Positions 9,393-17,996 of a stretch of DNA of 64,000 bases are shown piece after piece; the stretch's first letter is position 1, and each line of letters starts with the position of its first letter. The stretch is from Prevotella sp. (GTDB taxonomy: Bacteria > Bacteroidota > Bacteroidia > Bacteroidales > Bacteroidaceae): contig JAEAMQ010000012.1 in NCBI GenBank assembly GCA_016901395.1, positions 1 through 64,000 of the forward strand, given 5' to 3'. Made by a program: the position numbers and the translations under genes. The notes under the pieces are model-generated. The model did not search any database, was not told the origin of the DNA, and saw only the letters and a program-made list of their open reading frames with translations.

Positions 9393-11063
9393 TCAATTGG
9401 TCTTGGTGTATAGATAGCGCTTGATAGAGCGTTTCGGAGTCTTGGCAAACTCCTCCTCATGGATACGGATGTCGCTCAGACGGCAGTAGGCCGGCAGAAT
9501 GGCATTGATGAGTTTGCGGTTCTCTTCCATGATTTTCTCTAAGTCAGCATTGTTGAATCCCATCTGCTTGGCAGCCTCAAAGTCGGGGAAAACCAGTCCG
9601 ACGAGTTTCTCATCTTCCTGTATCACCACACTCTCGCTGACCATTGTCATGGAGTTCAGCTTATCCTCAATCTCCTCAGGATAGATGTTTTGGCCATTGG
9701 AACCCAAGAGCATGTTCTTCGAACGGCCCTTGATAAACACGTTTCCATCCTCGTCCATCGTACCCAGATCGCCCGTGTGGAACCATCCGTTCTCATCGAT
9801 GGCTGCCTGAGTAGCCTCCTCGTTCTTATAGTATCCAAGCATCACGTTGGGACCCTTGGTCAAAATCTCACCAGGCACATTGCGCGGATCGGTGCTGTCT
9901 ATTTCCACTTGCATGTTCAGGGCAGCCTTTCCACAAGACCCCGGAACAAACTCTTTGTAGTCAGCATAACAGATAATCGGGCCACACTCTGTAGCGCCAT
10001 AGCCTACGGTATATTTGAATCCAATCTGATGAAGGAACGTTTCCACCTCCTGGCTGAATGCCGCACCGCCGACGATAATCTCATAGAAGTTACCACCGAA
10101 GGCCTCTGTGACCTGAGTATTGATGCGTTCAAAGATCTTCTTGTTGATGCCCGGCATCTTCAACAGCAAACGAATCTTGGTGTCTTGAATCTTCGGGAAC
10201 ACCTTTTTCTTGATAATTTTCTCAATCACCAGCGGCACAGCGATGATAACCCTTGGCTTCACTTCGGCAAAAGCCTGTGCGATAACCACCGGTGATGGTA
10301 CACGGGTGAGGTAGAAGATGTGGCAACCAGTGACAAACTCATAGAGGAATTCAAATGACAGTCCGTACATGTGGGCCATAGGAAGGATGCTGATAACATT
10401 GTCGCCAGGTTTGAGTTCCGTGCCCAGCACGTTCTCGGCAAAGTCAAGATTGCTCCTGAGTGATCGGTAAGGCAACATCACTCCCTTGGAGAATCCCGTC
10501 GTTCCACTGGTATAATTAATCAGTGCCAAATCGTCAGGATTGCTCTCTATATAATAATTCACATGCTCCGGACGGAAATATTTGGGGTATTTCTTACCGA
10601 AGAGTTCATTCAGATGCTCACGGGCATAGGTGAGCTTGTCTGTACGCGACAGAACCAACGAGTAGTCGGGAATATAGATGATACCTTCAAGACCGGGCAT
10701 CTTGGTAGCATCAATCTCCGTAGCCACCACATCACCGACAAACAACAGTTTCGCATCCGAATGGTTAACGATGTTGTGCATCTGGTCTGCAGTGAACTCA
10801 TGGAGTATCGGAACTGCTACCGCTCCATAGGTCAGCACAGCCAGAAAAGCAGCAGCCCAGGCAGCACTGTTGCGTCCGGCCAGTGCGATTTTGTCTCCGC
10901 GTACCACACCGGAGTTCTCAAACATGATGTGAAGTTTCTCTATTTTCCGCGCCACATCATGATACTGCAATGTAGCTCCCTTAAAATCGGTGAGCGCATC
11001 TCGTTCCCAGTTATCAATAATACTTTGCTGTATTCTTTGATTAAAACTTGAGTATGAATCCAT
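9393..11063 (-). CDS. Long-chain acyl-CoA synthetase (AMP-binding), copy 1
   Basis: 556 residues, adenylate-forming superfamily. It activates a carboxylic acid, most likely a fatty acid, to its CoA thioester with ATP. The P-loop-like motif YTSGTTGFSKG is at 184-194. GYGATECGP is the acyl-adenylate motif, and GWFHTGDLG and KNMLLGSNGQNIYPEEIED form the hinge and C-terminal domain. The gene is a diverged tandem paralogue of the gene 56 nt upstream (11120-12787) and is probably cotranscribed with it. I cannot tell substrate chain length. No -7 box is evident in the 56-nt gap. Confidence 0.88.
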   Translation of the reverse strand: MDSYSSFNQRIQQSIIDNWERDALTDFKGATLQYHDVARKIEKLHIMFENSGVVRGDKIALAGRNSAAWAAAFLAVLTYGAVAVPILHEFTADQMHNIVNHSDAKLLFVGDVVATEIDATKMPGLEGIIYIPDYSLVLSRTDKLTYAREHLNELFGKKYPKYFRPEHVNYYIESNPDDLALINYTSGTTGFSKGVMLPYRSLRSNLDFAENVLGTELKPGDNVISILPMAHMYGLSFEFLYEFVTGCHIFYLTRVPSPVVIAQAFAEVKPRVIIAVPLVIEKIIKKKVFPKIQDTKIRLLLKMPGINKKIFERINTQVTEAFGGNFYEIIVGGAAFSQEVETFLHQIGFKYTVGYGATECGPIICYADYKEFVPGSCGKAALNMQVEIDSTDPRNVPGEILTKGPNVMLGYYKNEEATQAAIDENGWFHTGDLGTMDEDGNVFIKGRSKNMLLGSNGQNIYPEEIEDKLNSMTMVSESVVIQEDEKLVGLVFPDFEAAKQMGFNNADLEKIMEENRKLINAILPAYCRLSDIRIHEEEFAKTPKRSIKRYLYTKTN

Positions 11064-11119
11064 ATTTCTTATTTCTTGTATGATATCCGCATGCCCATCC
11101 CCACAGGAAAGGGCGGCGG

Positions 11120-12787
11120 TTAAATACTATTCTGATACAAATAACGCTTGATAGACTTCTTCGGTGTCTTCTCAAACTCCTTGTCCTGCAATCTGAACTC
11201 ACTGATTTTGCAGAATGGCGGGAGTTTAGCGTTCAACTCTTTACGGTTTTGTTCCATCACACTTCGCAAGTCTTCTTCCGTAAATCCAAGCGACTGAGCC
11301 TGCAAAAGATCGGGATGGATCAGCCCAACAAGTTTGTCACCTTTCTGCACAATGATGCTTTCACTGACCATAGTCATGGAGTTGAGACGGTCTTCTATCT
11401 CTTCAGGATAGACATTCTGACCATTGGCACCCAACAACATGTTCTTGATGCGCCCGAGGATGAATACATGTCCGTCCTTGCTCATCTTGGCCAGGTCGCC
11501 TGTATGGAACCATCCGTCCTTGTCAATCACCTCGTTTGTGGCCTTGGCATTCTTGTAATAGCCTTGCATGACGTTCAGTCCGCGAGTCACAATCTCACCG
11601 GCTTCGTTCTCGGGATCCTTGCTCAGAATTCTCACTTCCATGTGTTTCACTGCCGTTCCACATGATCCCGGCACGAAATCGCGGTAGTCGGAGTAGGTAA
11701 TCATCGGGCCGGTCTCCGTGGTGCCATAGCCCACTGTGATGGGGAAATTGATGCTCGTGAAGAACTCTTCAATTTCCTTGCTGAAACTTGCACCACCGAT
11801 GACCACCTCATAGATATTGCCACCCATGAATTCCATCACCTTCTGGCAGATGCGTTCTCGCACAATCTTCTTCACTCCCGGCATCTTCATGAGCATCCGC
11901 ACACGGTAGTTGTTGATAAGCGGGAAGACATTTGTACGAATGATTTTCTCAATAATCAGCGGCACCGACACGATGATGTTGGGCCGGATATCCATAAACG
12001 CCTCCTGGATGATGGTCGGGCTGGGCACTCTGGTGAGGAAATAAAGGTGGTTTCCACAGCAGAACTGCAACAAGAACTCACAGCTCAGACCATACATGTG
12101 GGCCATCGGAAGGATAGACAGCACGTCACAATGCTTCTTAAGTTTGCTGCCAATGTCCTGCGTCAGGAAGTCAAGATTGCTCCACAAAGAGCGGAAAGGC
12201 AACATCACTCCCTTGGAGAAACCGGTCGTACCACTGGTATAATTAATCATCGCCAGTTCCTCACCCTCATCATGATAGTAATGTACATGCTCCTGTCTGA
12301 AGTATTTAGGGTATTTCTGACCATAGAGTTCGTTCAGATGTTCGCGTGCCACGGTCAGCCTTTCCGAGCGACTTGCCACTAAGGAAAAGTCGGGCAAATA
12401 GAAGATACCATCAAGATTAGGCATCATCTCCGTATCAAGAGCCGTAGAGACCACATCGCCTACGAAAAGCAGTTTAGACTCCGAATGGTTCACGATGTTG
12501 TAGATTTGCTCTGGCGTGAACTCATGCTGGATAGGCACTACGACTGCTCCGTAAGTTACGGTAGCCAGGAATGCACATGCCCACAACGAACTGTTGCGCC
12601 CACAGATGGCAATCTTGTCACCGGATTTGATACCAGAGTAATCAAACATGATATGCAGCTTTTCTATCTTACGGGCTACATCATGGTATTGGAGCGTTAC
12701 TCCTTTATAATCGGTCAAGGCATCTCTATCCCAGTTGGAGATAATAGCGCTTTCAATGAGAGCATTGAAACTTGGCACTTTTTCCAT
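11120..12787 (-). CDS. Long-chain acyl-CoA synthetase (AMP-binding), copy 2
   Basis: 555 residues from the ATG at 12787, chosen because the promoter box lies at 12811-12818. It has the same architecture as copy 1, with YTSGTTGFSKG, GYGTTETGP, GWFHTGDLA and KNMLLGANGQNVYPEEIED. The two proteins align end to end without gaps over most of their length, so they arose by tandem duplication of the whole gene. It is first in a two-gene unit. Fatty-acid activation is inferred from the family. Distinct substrate ranges would explain why both copies were kept. Confidence 0.88.
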   Translation of the reverse strand: MEKVPSFNALIESAIISNWDRDALTDYKGVTLQYHDVARKIEKLHIMFDYSGIKSGDKIAICGRNSSLWACAFLATVTYGAVVVPIQHEFTPEQIYNIVNHSESKLLFVGDVVSTALDTEMMPNLDGIFYLPDFSLVASRSERLTVAREHLNELYGQKYPKYFRQEHVHYYHDEGEELAMINYTSGTTGFSKGVMLPFRSLWSNLDFLTQDIGSKLKKHCDVLSILPMAHMYGLSCEFLLQFCCGNHLYFLTRVPSPTIIQEAFMDIRPNIIVSVPLIIEKIIRTNVFPLINNYRVRMLMKMPGVKKIVRERICQKVMEFMGGNIYEVVIGGASFSKEIEEFFTSINFPITVGYGTTETGPMITYSDYRDFVPGSCGTAVKHMEVRILSKDPENEAGEIVTRGLNVMQGYYKNAKATNEVIDKDGWFHTGDLAKMSKDGHVFILGRIKNMLLGANGQNVYPEEIEDRLNSMTMVSESIIVQKGDKLVGLIHPDLLQAQSLGFTEEDLRSVMEQNRKELNAKLPPFCKISEFRLQDKEFEKTPKKSIKRYLYQNSI

Positions 12788-12810
12788 TGCACACAAATCA
12801 AAATTTTGTG

Positions 12811-12818
12811 CAAAGGTA
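12811..12818 (-). promoter_or_regulatory. -7 box of the acyl-CoA synthetase pair
   Basis: TACCTTTG on the minus strand, 24 nt before the ATG at 12787. Confidence 0.7.
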
Positions 12819-13007
12819 CAATCTTGCCTGCACATACCCAAAAATATTGTGCAGTTTTTTCATGATTTGTAGCAGTTTAGGACATAAAATTCTACTTTTT
12901 GGAATATTACAATACGATAACAACGTATTAAAGGGTAAAAACAAACATTGCACAAAAGAAAGATGAATGTCTGTTGTCATAAACACCAATCTTTCGCTTT
13001 CTGAAAA

Positions 13008-13044
13008 TCAATGGCAGAACAAGCTCAGCCTGTCCTGCCATTGA
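13008..13044 (-). terminator. Probable ettA terminator
   Basis: 10-bp arms TCAATGGCAG and CTGCCATTGA, loop 17 nt, 34 nt past the ettA stop; the minus-strand tail TTTTC is short. Nothing else is seen in 12819-13007. Confidence 0.5.
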
Positions 13045-13077
13045 TGATTGTTGAGAAGTCAGAAGATTGGATAGAAA

Positions 13078-14775
13078 TCAATCTTCCATGAGCTTGCGGT
13101 AGCGGCCCTTCTTGATATCCTCATTGCCGAGTCTACGGGCTTTATTGATTTCATACTCAGAGTAATCGCCCTCGAAGAACACCACTTCGCCATTGCCTTC
13201 AAAGGCCAGAATGTGGGTGCAGATACGGTCGAGGAACCATCGGTCGTGGCTGATGACCACAGCACATCCGGCAAATCCCTCCAGACCTTCCTCCAGAGCA
13301 CGCAGCGTATTCACGTCAATGTCATTGGTAGGTTCATCGAGCAGCAGCACGTTGCCTTCCTGCTTCAGGGCCAAAGCCAGCTGCAGGCGGTTGCGCTCAC
13401 CACCGGAGAGCACCCCGCAGAGCTTGTTCTGATCGACTCCCGAGAAGTTGAAACGCGAGAGATAAGCCCGCGAATTGATGTCACGGCCACCCATCCGGAT
13501 AGACTCGTTGCCGCCGGAGATAACGTCGTAGACCGTCTTGTTAGGGTCGATGTCCTTGTGTTGCTGGTCCACATAGGCCAGTTTCACGGTCTCGCCCACC
13601 TCAAACGTTCCACCATCTACCTTCTCCAATCCCATGATCAGGCGGAAAAGGGTGGTCTTTCCGGCACCATTGGGGCCGATGACACCCACGATTCCGTTGG
13701 GCGGCAGCATGAAGTTGAGGTCGGAGAAGAGCACTTTCTCGCCGAAAGCCTTCTGCACATGCTGGGCCTCGATGACCTTGTTTCCGAGTCGCGGACCGTT
13801 GGGGATGAATATTTCGAGCTTCTCCTCACGTTCCTTCTGCTCCTCGTTGAGCATCTGGTCGTAGGAGTTCAGACGGGCCTTACCCTTGGCCTGACGGGCC
13901 TTGGGAGCCATACGCACCCATTCCAACTCGCGTTCCAGAGTCTTGCGACGCTTCGAGGCGGTCTTCTCCTCCTGTTCCATACGCGTGGTTTTCTGCTCCA
14001 GCCATGAGGAATAGTTGCCCTTCCAGGGGATGCCCTCACCGCGGTCGAGTTCCAATATCCACTCGCTCACATCGTCGAGGAAGTATCTGTCGTGGGTCAC
14101 AGCAATCACCGTACCCTCGTATTGCTGCAGATGCTGCTCCAGCCAATCGATGCTTTCGGCATCCAAATGGTTGGTAGGCTCGTCGAGCAACAGCACATCG
14201 GGTTTCTGCAGAAGCAGTCGGCAGAGGGCCACACGACGACGCTCGCCACCCGAGAGATGGGTTACGGGCAGATCGCCAGCCGGACAACGCAGGGCAGCCA
14301 TCGCACGTTCGAGCTTCGAATCGATGTTCCACGCGTCGGTGGCATCAATGATATCCTGCACCTCGGCCTGTCGCTGCATCAGCGCATCCATCTTATCCTG
14401 GTCGCTGTAGTATTCCTCCTCGCCAAACTTTCGGTTGATTTCGTCGTACTCGGCCAGTGCATCATACACCTTCTGAACGGCCTCCATGATGTTCTCCTTC
14501 ACCGTCTTGGTCTCGTCGAGAGGCGGATCCTGCGGCAGATAACCCACGGAATATCCCGGGCTCCACACCACCTCGCCCTGCGTGGGCTGTTCTATTCCGG
14601 CAATGATCTTCATCAGCGTGGACTTTCCCGCGCCGTTGAGACCGATAATACCGATTTTTGCACCATAGAAGAACGAGAGGTATATGTTCTTCAGAATCTG
14701 TTTTTGGTTCTGGGGGATGATTTTCGACACACCCACCATCGAGAAGATAATCTTCTTGTCGTCTACTGTTGCCAT
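13078..14775 (-). CDS. ettA: ABC-F ATPase, energy-dependent translational throttle EttA
   Basis: 565 residues with two ABC cassettes and no membrane segment. ABC-F proteins bind the ribosomal E site, and EttA gates early elongation according to ATP/ADP level. Walker A motifs are GLNGAGKST (about 44-52) and GPNGAGKTT (about 350-358). Signature LSGGERRR and DEPTNHLDAESIDWLE in the first half, and LSGGERNR and DEPTNDIDV in the second, are intact. The linker (about 245-325, rich in Lys/Arg/Glu) and length fit EttA rather than Uup or antibiotic-resistance ABC-Fs. It is transcribed alone from a box at 14891-14898 with a structured leader. Confidence 0.9.
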   Translation of the reverse strand: MATVDDKKIIFSMVGVSKIIPQNQKQILKNIYLSFFYGAKIGIIGLNGAGKSTLMKIIAGIEQPTQGEVVWSPGYSVGYLPQDPPLDETKTVKENIMEAVQKVYDALAEYDEINRKFGEEEYYSDQDKMDALMQRQAEVQDIIDATDAWNIDSKLERAMAALRCPAGDLPVTHLSGGERRRVALCRLLLQKPDVLLLDEPTNHLDAESIDWLEQHLQQYEGTVIAVTHDRYFLDDVSEWILELDRGEGIPWKGNYSSWLEQKTTRMEQEEKTASKRRKTLERELEWVRMAPKARQAKGKARLNSYDQMLNEEQKEREEKLEIFIPNGPRLGNKVIEAQHVQKAFGEKVLFSDLNFMLPPNGIVGVIGPNGAGKTTLFRLIMGLEKVDGGTFEVGETVKLAYVDQQHKDIDPNKTVYDVISGGNESIRMGGRDINSRAYLSRFNFSGVDQNKLCGVLSGGERNRLQLALALKQEGNVLLLDEPTNDIDVNTLRALEEGLEGFAGCAVVISHDRWFLDRICTHILAFEGNGEVVFFEGDYSEYEINKARRLGNEDIKKGRYRKLMED

Positions 14776-14846
14776 ATAAGTTTAACTATTGTTTTTCTAT
14801 CTATATCCGTCGCATCAAGATGCCCTGACACTGACGGCCTTATCCT

Positions 14847-14880
14847 ATCGGTGCTTCGTCTAACTGGCCGAAGCACCGAT
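14847..14880 (-). promoter_or_regulatory. Hairpin in the ettA leader
   Basis: Perfect 12-bp arms ATCGGTGCTTCG and CGAAGCACCGAT with a 10-nt loop sit just after the predicted start, about 70 nt before the ATG. No U-tract follows directly, so it is more likely a leader structure than a terminator. Confidence 0.5.
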
Positions 14881-14890
14881 CCCTCCTTTG

Positions 14891-14898
14891 CAAAAATA
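14891..14898 (-). promoter_or_regulatory. -7 box of ettA
   Basis: TATTTTTG on the minus strand; the leader would be about 112 nt. Confidence 0.65.
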
Positions 14899-14939
14899 CG
14901 AAAAAAAATCGGTTTTCTTTCCTTTTTCTCTGTCAGACC

Positions 14940-15968
14940 TTATCCCTTGCGTCTGAAGATCCGGTCAAAAGTCTTCCGTCCACAGACGTAATACTGCCAC
15001 AGGATACTGACACCCGACCTGTCTTCCGCTGCTGCCTCCACGCGGTTGCGCTGTATCTCTTCGCGGTCGGCATCAAATTCGTGGCGCCACTGGCTGAAAG
15101 CCTTACGCGCCTTATAGATGGCTTTGAAGTCGCCCACGTTGCGATTGAACACCAATGTCTGGAAAGCAGCAAGATAATCGAGCCACCACCGCATGCGCAT
15201 CACGCCCCTCAGGTCTTCCTCAGGCAGGTTTTTGTAGAGCATCGTGAGGTTGTTGCGGAAGTTGAGAAAGGTCTTCATCGGGTTGCCTTTGGGCAGCGTG
15301 CCACCTCCCACATGATAGACCGTACTGTCGGGTTCACACACGATGCGCTTGCCTATCAGCCGCAGTCGCCAGCAGAGGTCTATCTCTTCGTTGTGGGCAA
15401 AGAAGCGGCCGTCGAGTCCGCCCACCCGCCAATAGTCGGCGGCACGTATCATCAGGCACGCTCCCGTGGCCCAATGGATTTCCATGGTGGTGTTGTATTG
15501 TCCGCGGTCTTGCTCCACCGTGTCAAACACCCGGCCCCGACAGAAGGGATAACCATATCGGTCGATAAAGCCGCCCGATGCGCCGGCATACTCAAAACGC
15601 ATCTTGTCGGCCACCGACAACAGTTTGGGCTGGCAGGCTGCAATATCTTCGGAATCTTTCAGGATGTCATACAGCGGTTCCAGCCAGTGCTCGGTCACCT
15701 CCACGTCGGAGTTGAGCAGCACGTAGTATTCGGCATCAATCTGTCGCAACGCACGGTTGTAGCCCTCGGCAAAACCATAGTTTTTGTCCAGCTGGATGGT
15801 CTTCACCTGCGGGAACTCCTGCCGGAGCATCTCCATAGAGTTGTCGGTCGACGCATTGTCGGCTACCCATACATCGGCACTTCTCAACGAATAGCGTAGC
15901 ACGGTGGGCAGATACCTGCACAGCATCTCCACTCCATTCCAGTTTAATATGACGATTGCGATTTGCAT
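14940..15968 (-). CDS. Glycosyltransferase family 2
   Basis: 342 residues. It transfers a sugar from a nucleotide donor, probably in surface polysaccharide synthesis; acceptor and donor are unknown. The GT-A fold is clear from IVILNWNGVEML at the N-terminus, VADNASTDNS, and the metal-binding LLNSDVEV at about 100-107. ATGACLMIRA and FFAHNEEIDLCWRLR follow. It resembles WcaA/rhamnosyltransferase-like enzymes of Bacteroidota. It lies 48 nt downstream of mtaB and is probably cotranscribed with it, an operon partner with no obvious link in function. Confidence 0.87.
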   Translation of the reverse strand: MQIAIVILNWNGVEMLCRYLPTVLRYSLRSADVWVADNASTDNSMEMLRQEFPQVKTIQLDKNYGFAEGYNRALRQIDAEYYVLLNSDVEVTEHWLEPLYDILKDSEDIAACQPKLLSVADKMRFEYAGASGGFIDRYGYPFCRGRVFDTVEQDRGQYNTTMEIHWATGACLMIRAADYWRVGGLDGRFFAHNEEIDLCWRLRLIGKRIVCEPDSTVYHVGGGTLPKGNPMKTFLNFRNNLTMLYKNLPEEDLRGVMRMRWWLDYLAAFQTLVFNRNVGDFKAIYKARKAFSQWRHEFDADREEIQRNRVEAAAEDRSGVSILWQYYVCGRKTFDRIFRRKG

Positions 15969-16016
15969 GTCTATTATATATGATAAGGTGTAAGGTTTGT
16001 TTCTTCAAGACCGTCT

Positions 16017-17354
16017 CTACAGCATGGCACACCGCAGCGCACTCCGGTCGTGGGTGAAGTCGCCGAGACGCACACGCACGATGGTGTTGTCCAGCTCCTC
16101 ACGGGCCTCCGATGCCGGCAATTCCACGCGGATATAGTTCTTCGTGAAACCGTGCATGGCCTTGCCACGCGTGGCTTTCTCAAAGAGCACCTCGGCCTCC
16201 TGACCGATATGGGCGGCATAAAACTCCTGCAGCTTGCGGTCTGACATCTCTAGCAGTCGCTTGGAACGCAACTTCTTGTCGGCCTCATTCACCACGTAGG
16301 GAATGCTCAATGCCGACGTGCCGGGGCGTTCCGAATAGGGGAACACATGCAGTTGGGTCACGGGCAGACCGTTGAGGAAATCGTAGCAAGCCTCAAAATA
16401 TTCGGGCTGCTCTCCCCGACATCCCACCATCACGTCTACGCCGATGAAGGCATCGGGCATCTTCTCCTTGATGAGATGTATCTTGTGGGCAAAGAGCGCG
16501 GTGTCGTAGCGGCGGTGCATCAGCCGCAACACCTCGTCGCTTCCGCTTTGCAGCGGGATATGGAAATGGGGCATGAAAGCACGCGAATGGGCACAATAGT
16601 CGATGAGCTCGTCGTCCATGAGGTCGGGCTCGAGACTGCTGATGCGGTAGCGTTCGATGCCCTCCACCTCGTCGAGGGCCTTCACCAGGTCGATAAACCG
16701 TTCGCCGGTGGTGCGCCCGAAGTCGCCGATGTTCACACCGGTGAGCACGATCTCGCGTCCGCCCTCACTCGCCGCCTGTCGCGCCTGCTCCACGAGCGAA
16801 GCGATGGTCGGGTTGCGCGAGAGTCCGCGGGCATAGGGAATGGTGCAGTAGGTGCAGAAATAGTTGCAGCCGTCCTGCACTTTCAGGAAGTAGCGGGTGC
16901 GGTTGCCACGGGCACAGGAGGCCTGAAACGACTTGATGTCGCGCGTCTTCACACTAAGAAAACGGTGCAGATGACCTTCGCGGGGCTGCGACCACGCCTC
17001 CGAAAGATGCTGTATCAGTTCGGCCTTCTCGTTGGAACCGAGCACGAGGTCCACGCCGTCTATCCGGCTCACTGTCTCACTCTCCAACTGGGCATAGCAT
17101 CCGGTCACCACCACAAAGGCCCCAGGGTTCTTTCTCACCATGCGGTGGATGGCCTGCCGGCACTTGTGGTCGGCCACCTCGGTCACCGAACAGGTGTTGA
17201 TCAGGCAGATATCTGCCTTCTCGTCCTTGGCCGCCGGTGTCACCCCCATCTGCTCCAACATCTTGCCAAACGTGGAGGTTTCAGAGAAGTTCAACTTGCA
17301 ACCAAGGGTATAATATGCTGCTTTTTTACCTTGAAAAGCACTTGAATCAATCAT
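16017..17354 (-). CDS. mtaB: tRNA t6A37 methylthiotransferase MtaB
   Basis: 445 residues from the ATG at 17354 (a TTG at 17378 in frame lies inside the -7 box). MtaB adds the methylthio group to t6A at position 37 of ANN-decoding tRNAs. The N-terminal UPF0004 domain carries three cluster cysteines in TLGCKLN, NTCSVTE and TGCYAQL. The radical-SAM motif CNYFCTYCTIPYARG supplies the second cluster. A C-terminal TRAM-like region follows. The sequence is closer to MtaB than MiaB or RimO because of the early SVTEVADHKCRQ pattern. Confidence 0.9.
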   Translation of the reverse strand: MIDSSAFQGKKAAYYTLGCKLNFSETSTFGKMLEQMGVTPAAKDEKADICLINTCSVTEVADHKCRQAIHRMVRKNPGAFVVVTGCYAQLESETVSRIDGVDLVLGSNEKAELIQHLSEAWSQPREGHLHRFLSVKTRDIKSFQASCARGNRTRYFLKVQDGCNYFCTYCTIPYARGLSRNPTIASLVEQARQAASEGGREIVLTGVNIGDFGRTTGERFIDLVKALDEVEGIERYRISSLEPDLMDDELIDYCAHSRAFMPHFHIPLQSGSDEVLRLMHRRYDTALFAHKIHLIKEKMPDAFIGVDVMVGCRGEQPEYFEACYDFLNGLPVTQLHVFPYSERPGTSALSIPYVVNEADKKLRSKRLLEMSDRKLQEFYAAHIGQEAEVLFEKATRGKAMHGFTKNYIRVELPASEAREELDNTIVRVRLGDFTHDRSALRCAML

Positions 17355-17375
17355 TATTATATAATTTGTAGGATG

Positions 17376-17383
17376 CAAAGGTA
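17376..17383 (-). promoter_or_regulatory. -7 box of mtaB
   Basis: TACCTTTG on the minus strand, 22 nt before the ATG at 17354. Confidence 0.7.
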
Positions 17384-17562
17384 GTGGTTTTAGCCGAAAT
17401 CCGGCCCGAAAGAGCGTTATAATTTAACCCTTTTGGAAGCGAACACAATATTTAACCTTTATTTACACTCCGTATAACATTGATAATCAACGCCTTATTA
17501 AAAAGTTACAAAACGGCTATAAAAAAAAGTCAAAAAAAAGACCAACGTATTGAAAATTTGCT

Positions 17563-17570
17563 TACCTTTG
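17563..17570 (+). promoter_or_regulatory. -7 box of the small lipoprotein gene
   Basis: TACCTTTG, about 50 nt before the ATG. The preceding 60 nt are very A-rich, like an UP-type region of a strong promoter. Confidence 0.7.
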
Positions 17571-17621
17571 CAACGTTTTAATAAACAAATGATTGTTTTA
17601 CAGATTTAAAAAGCAAAGAAA

Positions 17622-17798
17622 ATGAAGAAATTAGTTTTTATGTTCGTAGCTATTGCAGCTATCTCTTTCGCATCTTGTGGTCAGAAGAATCAGAGCGCAG
17701 CTTCTGCTGCTGACTCTGACACTACAGCCGTTGACACTGCTGCTGTTGATTCAGCTGCTGCTGACACCGCTGCTGTTGACACTGCAGTTGCTCAGTAA
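17622..17798 (+). CDS. Small Ala/Asp/Thr-rich lipoprotein, 58 residues
   Basis: An ATG at 17622 opens a frame of 58 residues that starts MKKLVFMFVAIAAISFASCG. This is a lipoprotein signal peptide with the lipobox ASC-G, so Cys19 would be lipidated. The mature part is only about 40 residues and consists of imperfect AVDTAAVDSAAADTA repeats, acidic and probably disordered. A strong -7 box and an excellent terminator frame it exactly, which argues for a real and perhaps abundant transcript. I do not know its function. Similar short lipoproteins with Asp/Thr/Ala tails occur in Prevotella relatives. Confidence 0.8.
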   Translation: MKKLVFMFVAIAAISFASCGQKNQSAASAADSDTTAVDTAAVDSAAADTAAVDTAVAQ

Positions 17799-17835
17799 TT
17801 CAGTTGCATTAACTCGAATTGAAAAATGAGAGACA

Positions 17836-17868
17836 CCGCCCAAGACTTAGTCTTGGGCGGCTTTTTTT
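17836..17868 (+). terminator. Terminator of the small lipoprotein gene
   Basis: CCGCCCAAGA pairs with TCTTGGGCGG around a 5-nt loop, followed by CTTTTTTT. It is one of the strongest intrinsic terminators in the window. Confidence 0.92.
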
Positions 17869-17996
17869 ATTCCTTACAATCAGACCGAAGCCATACGGCT
17901 TCGGCCCGAATTACAGATTACAGAGTCATCCCCGCCTCTTTCGCATTGAGACGATGCCTCCCACGCAAACCGATATTTCCCGGCGCGGGGCCTGCC

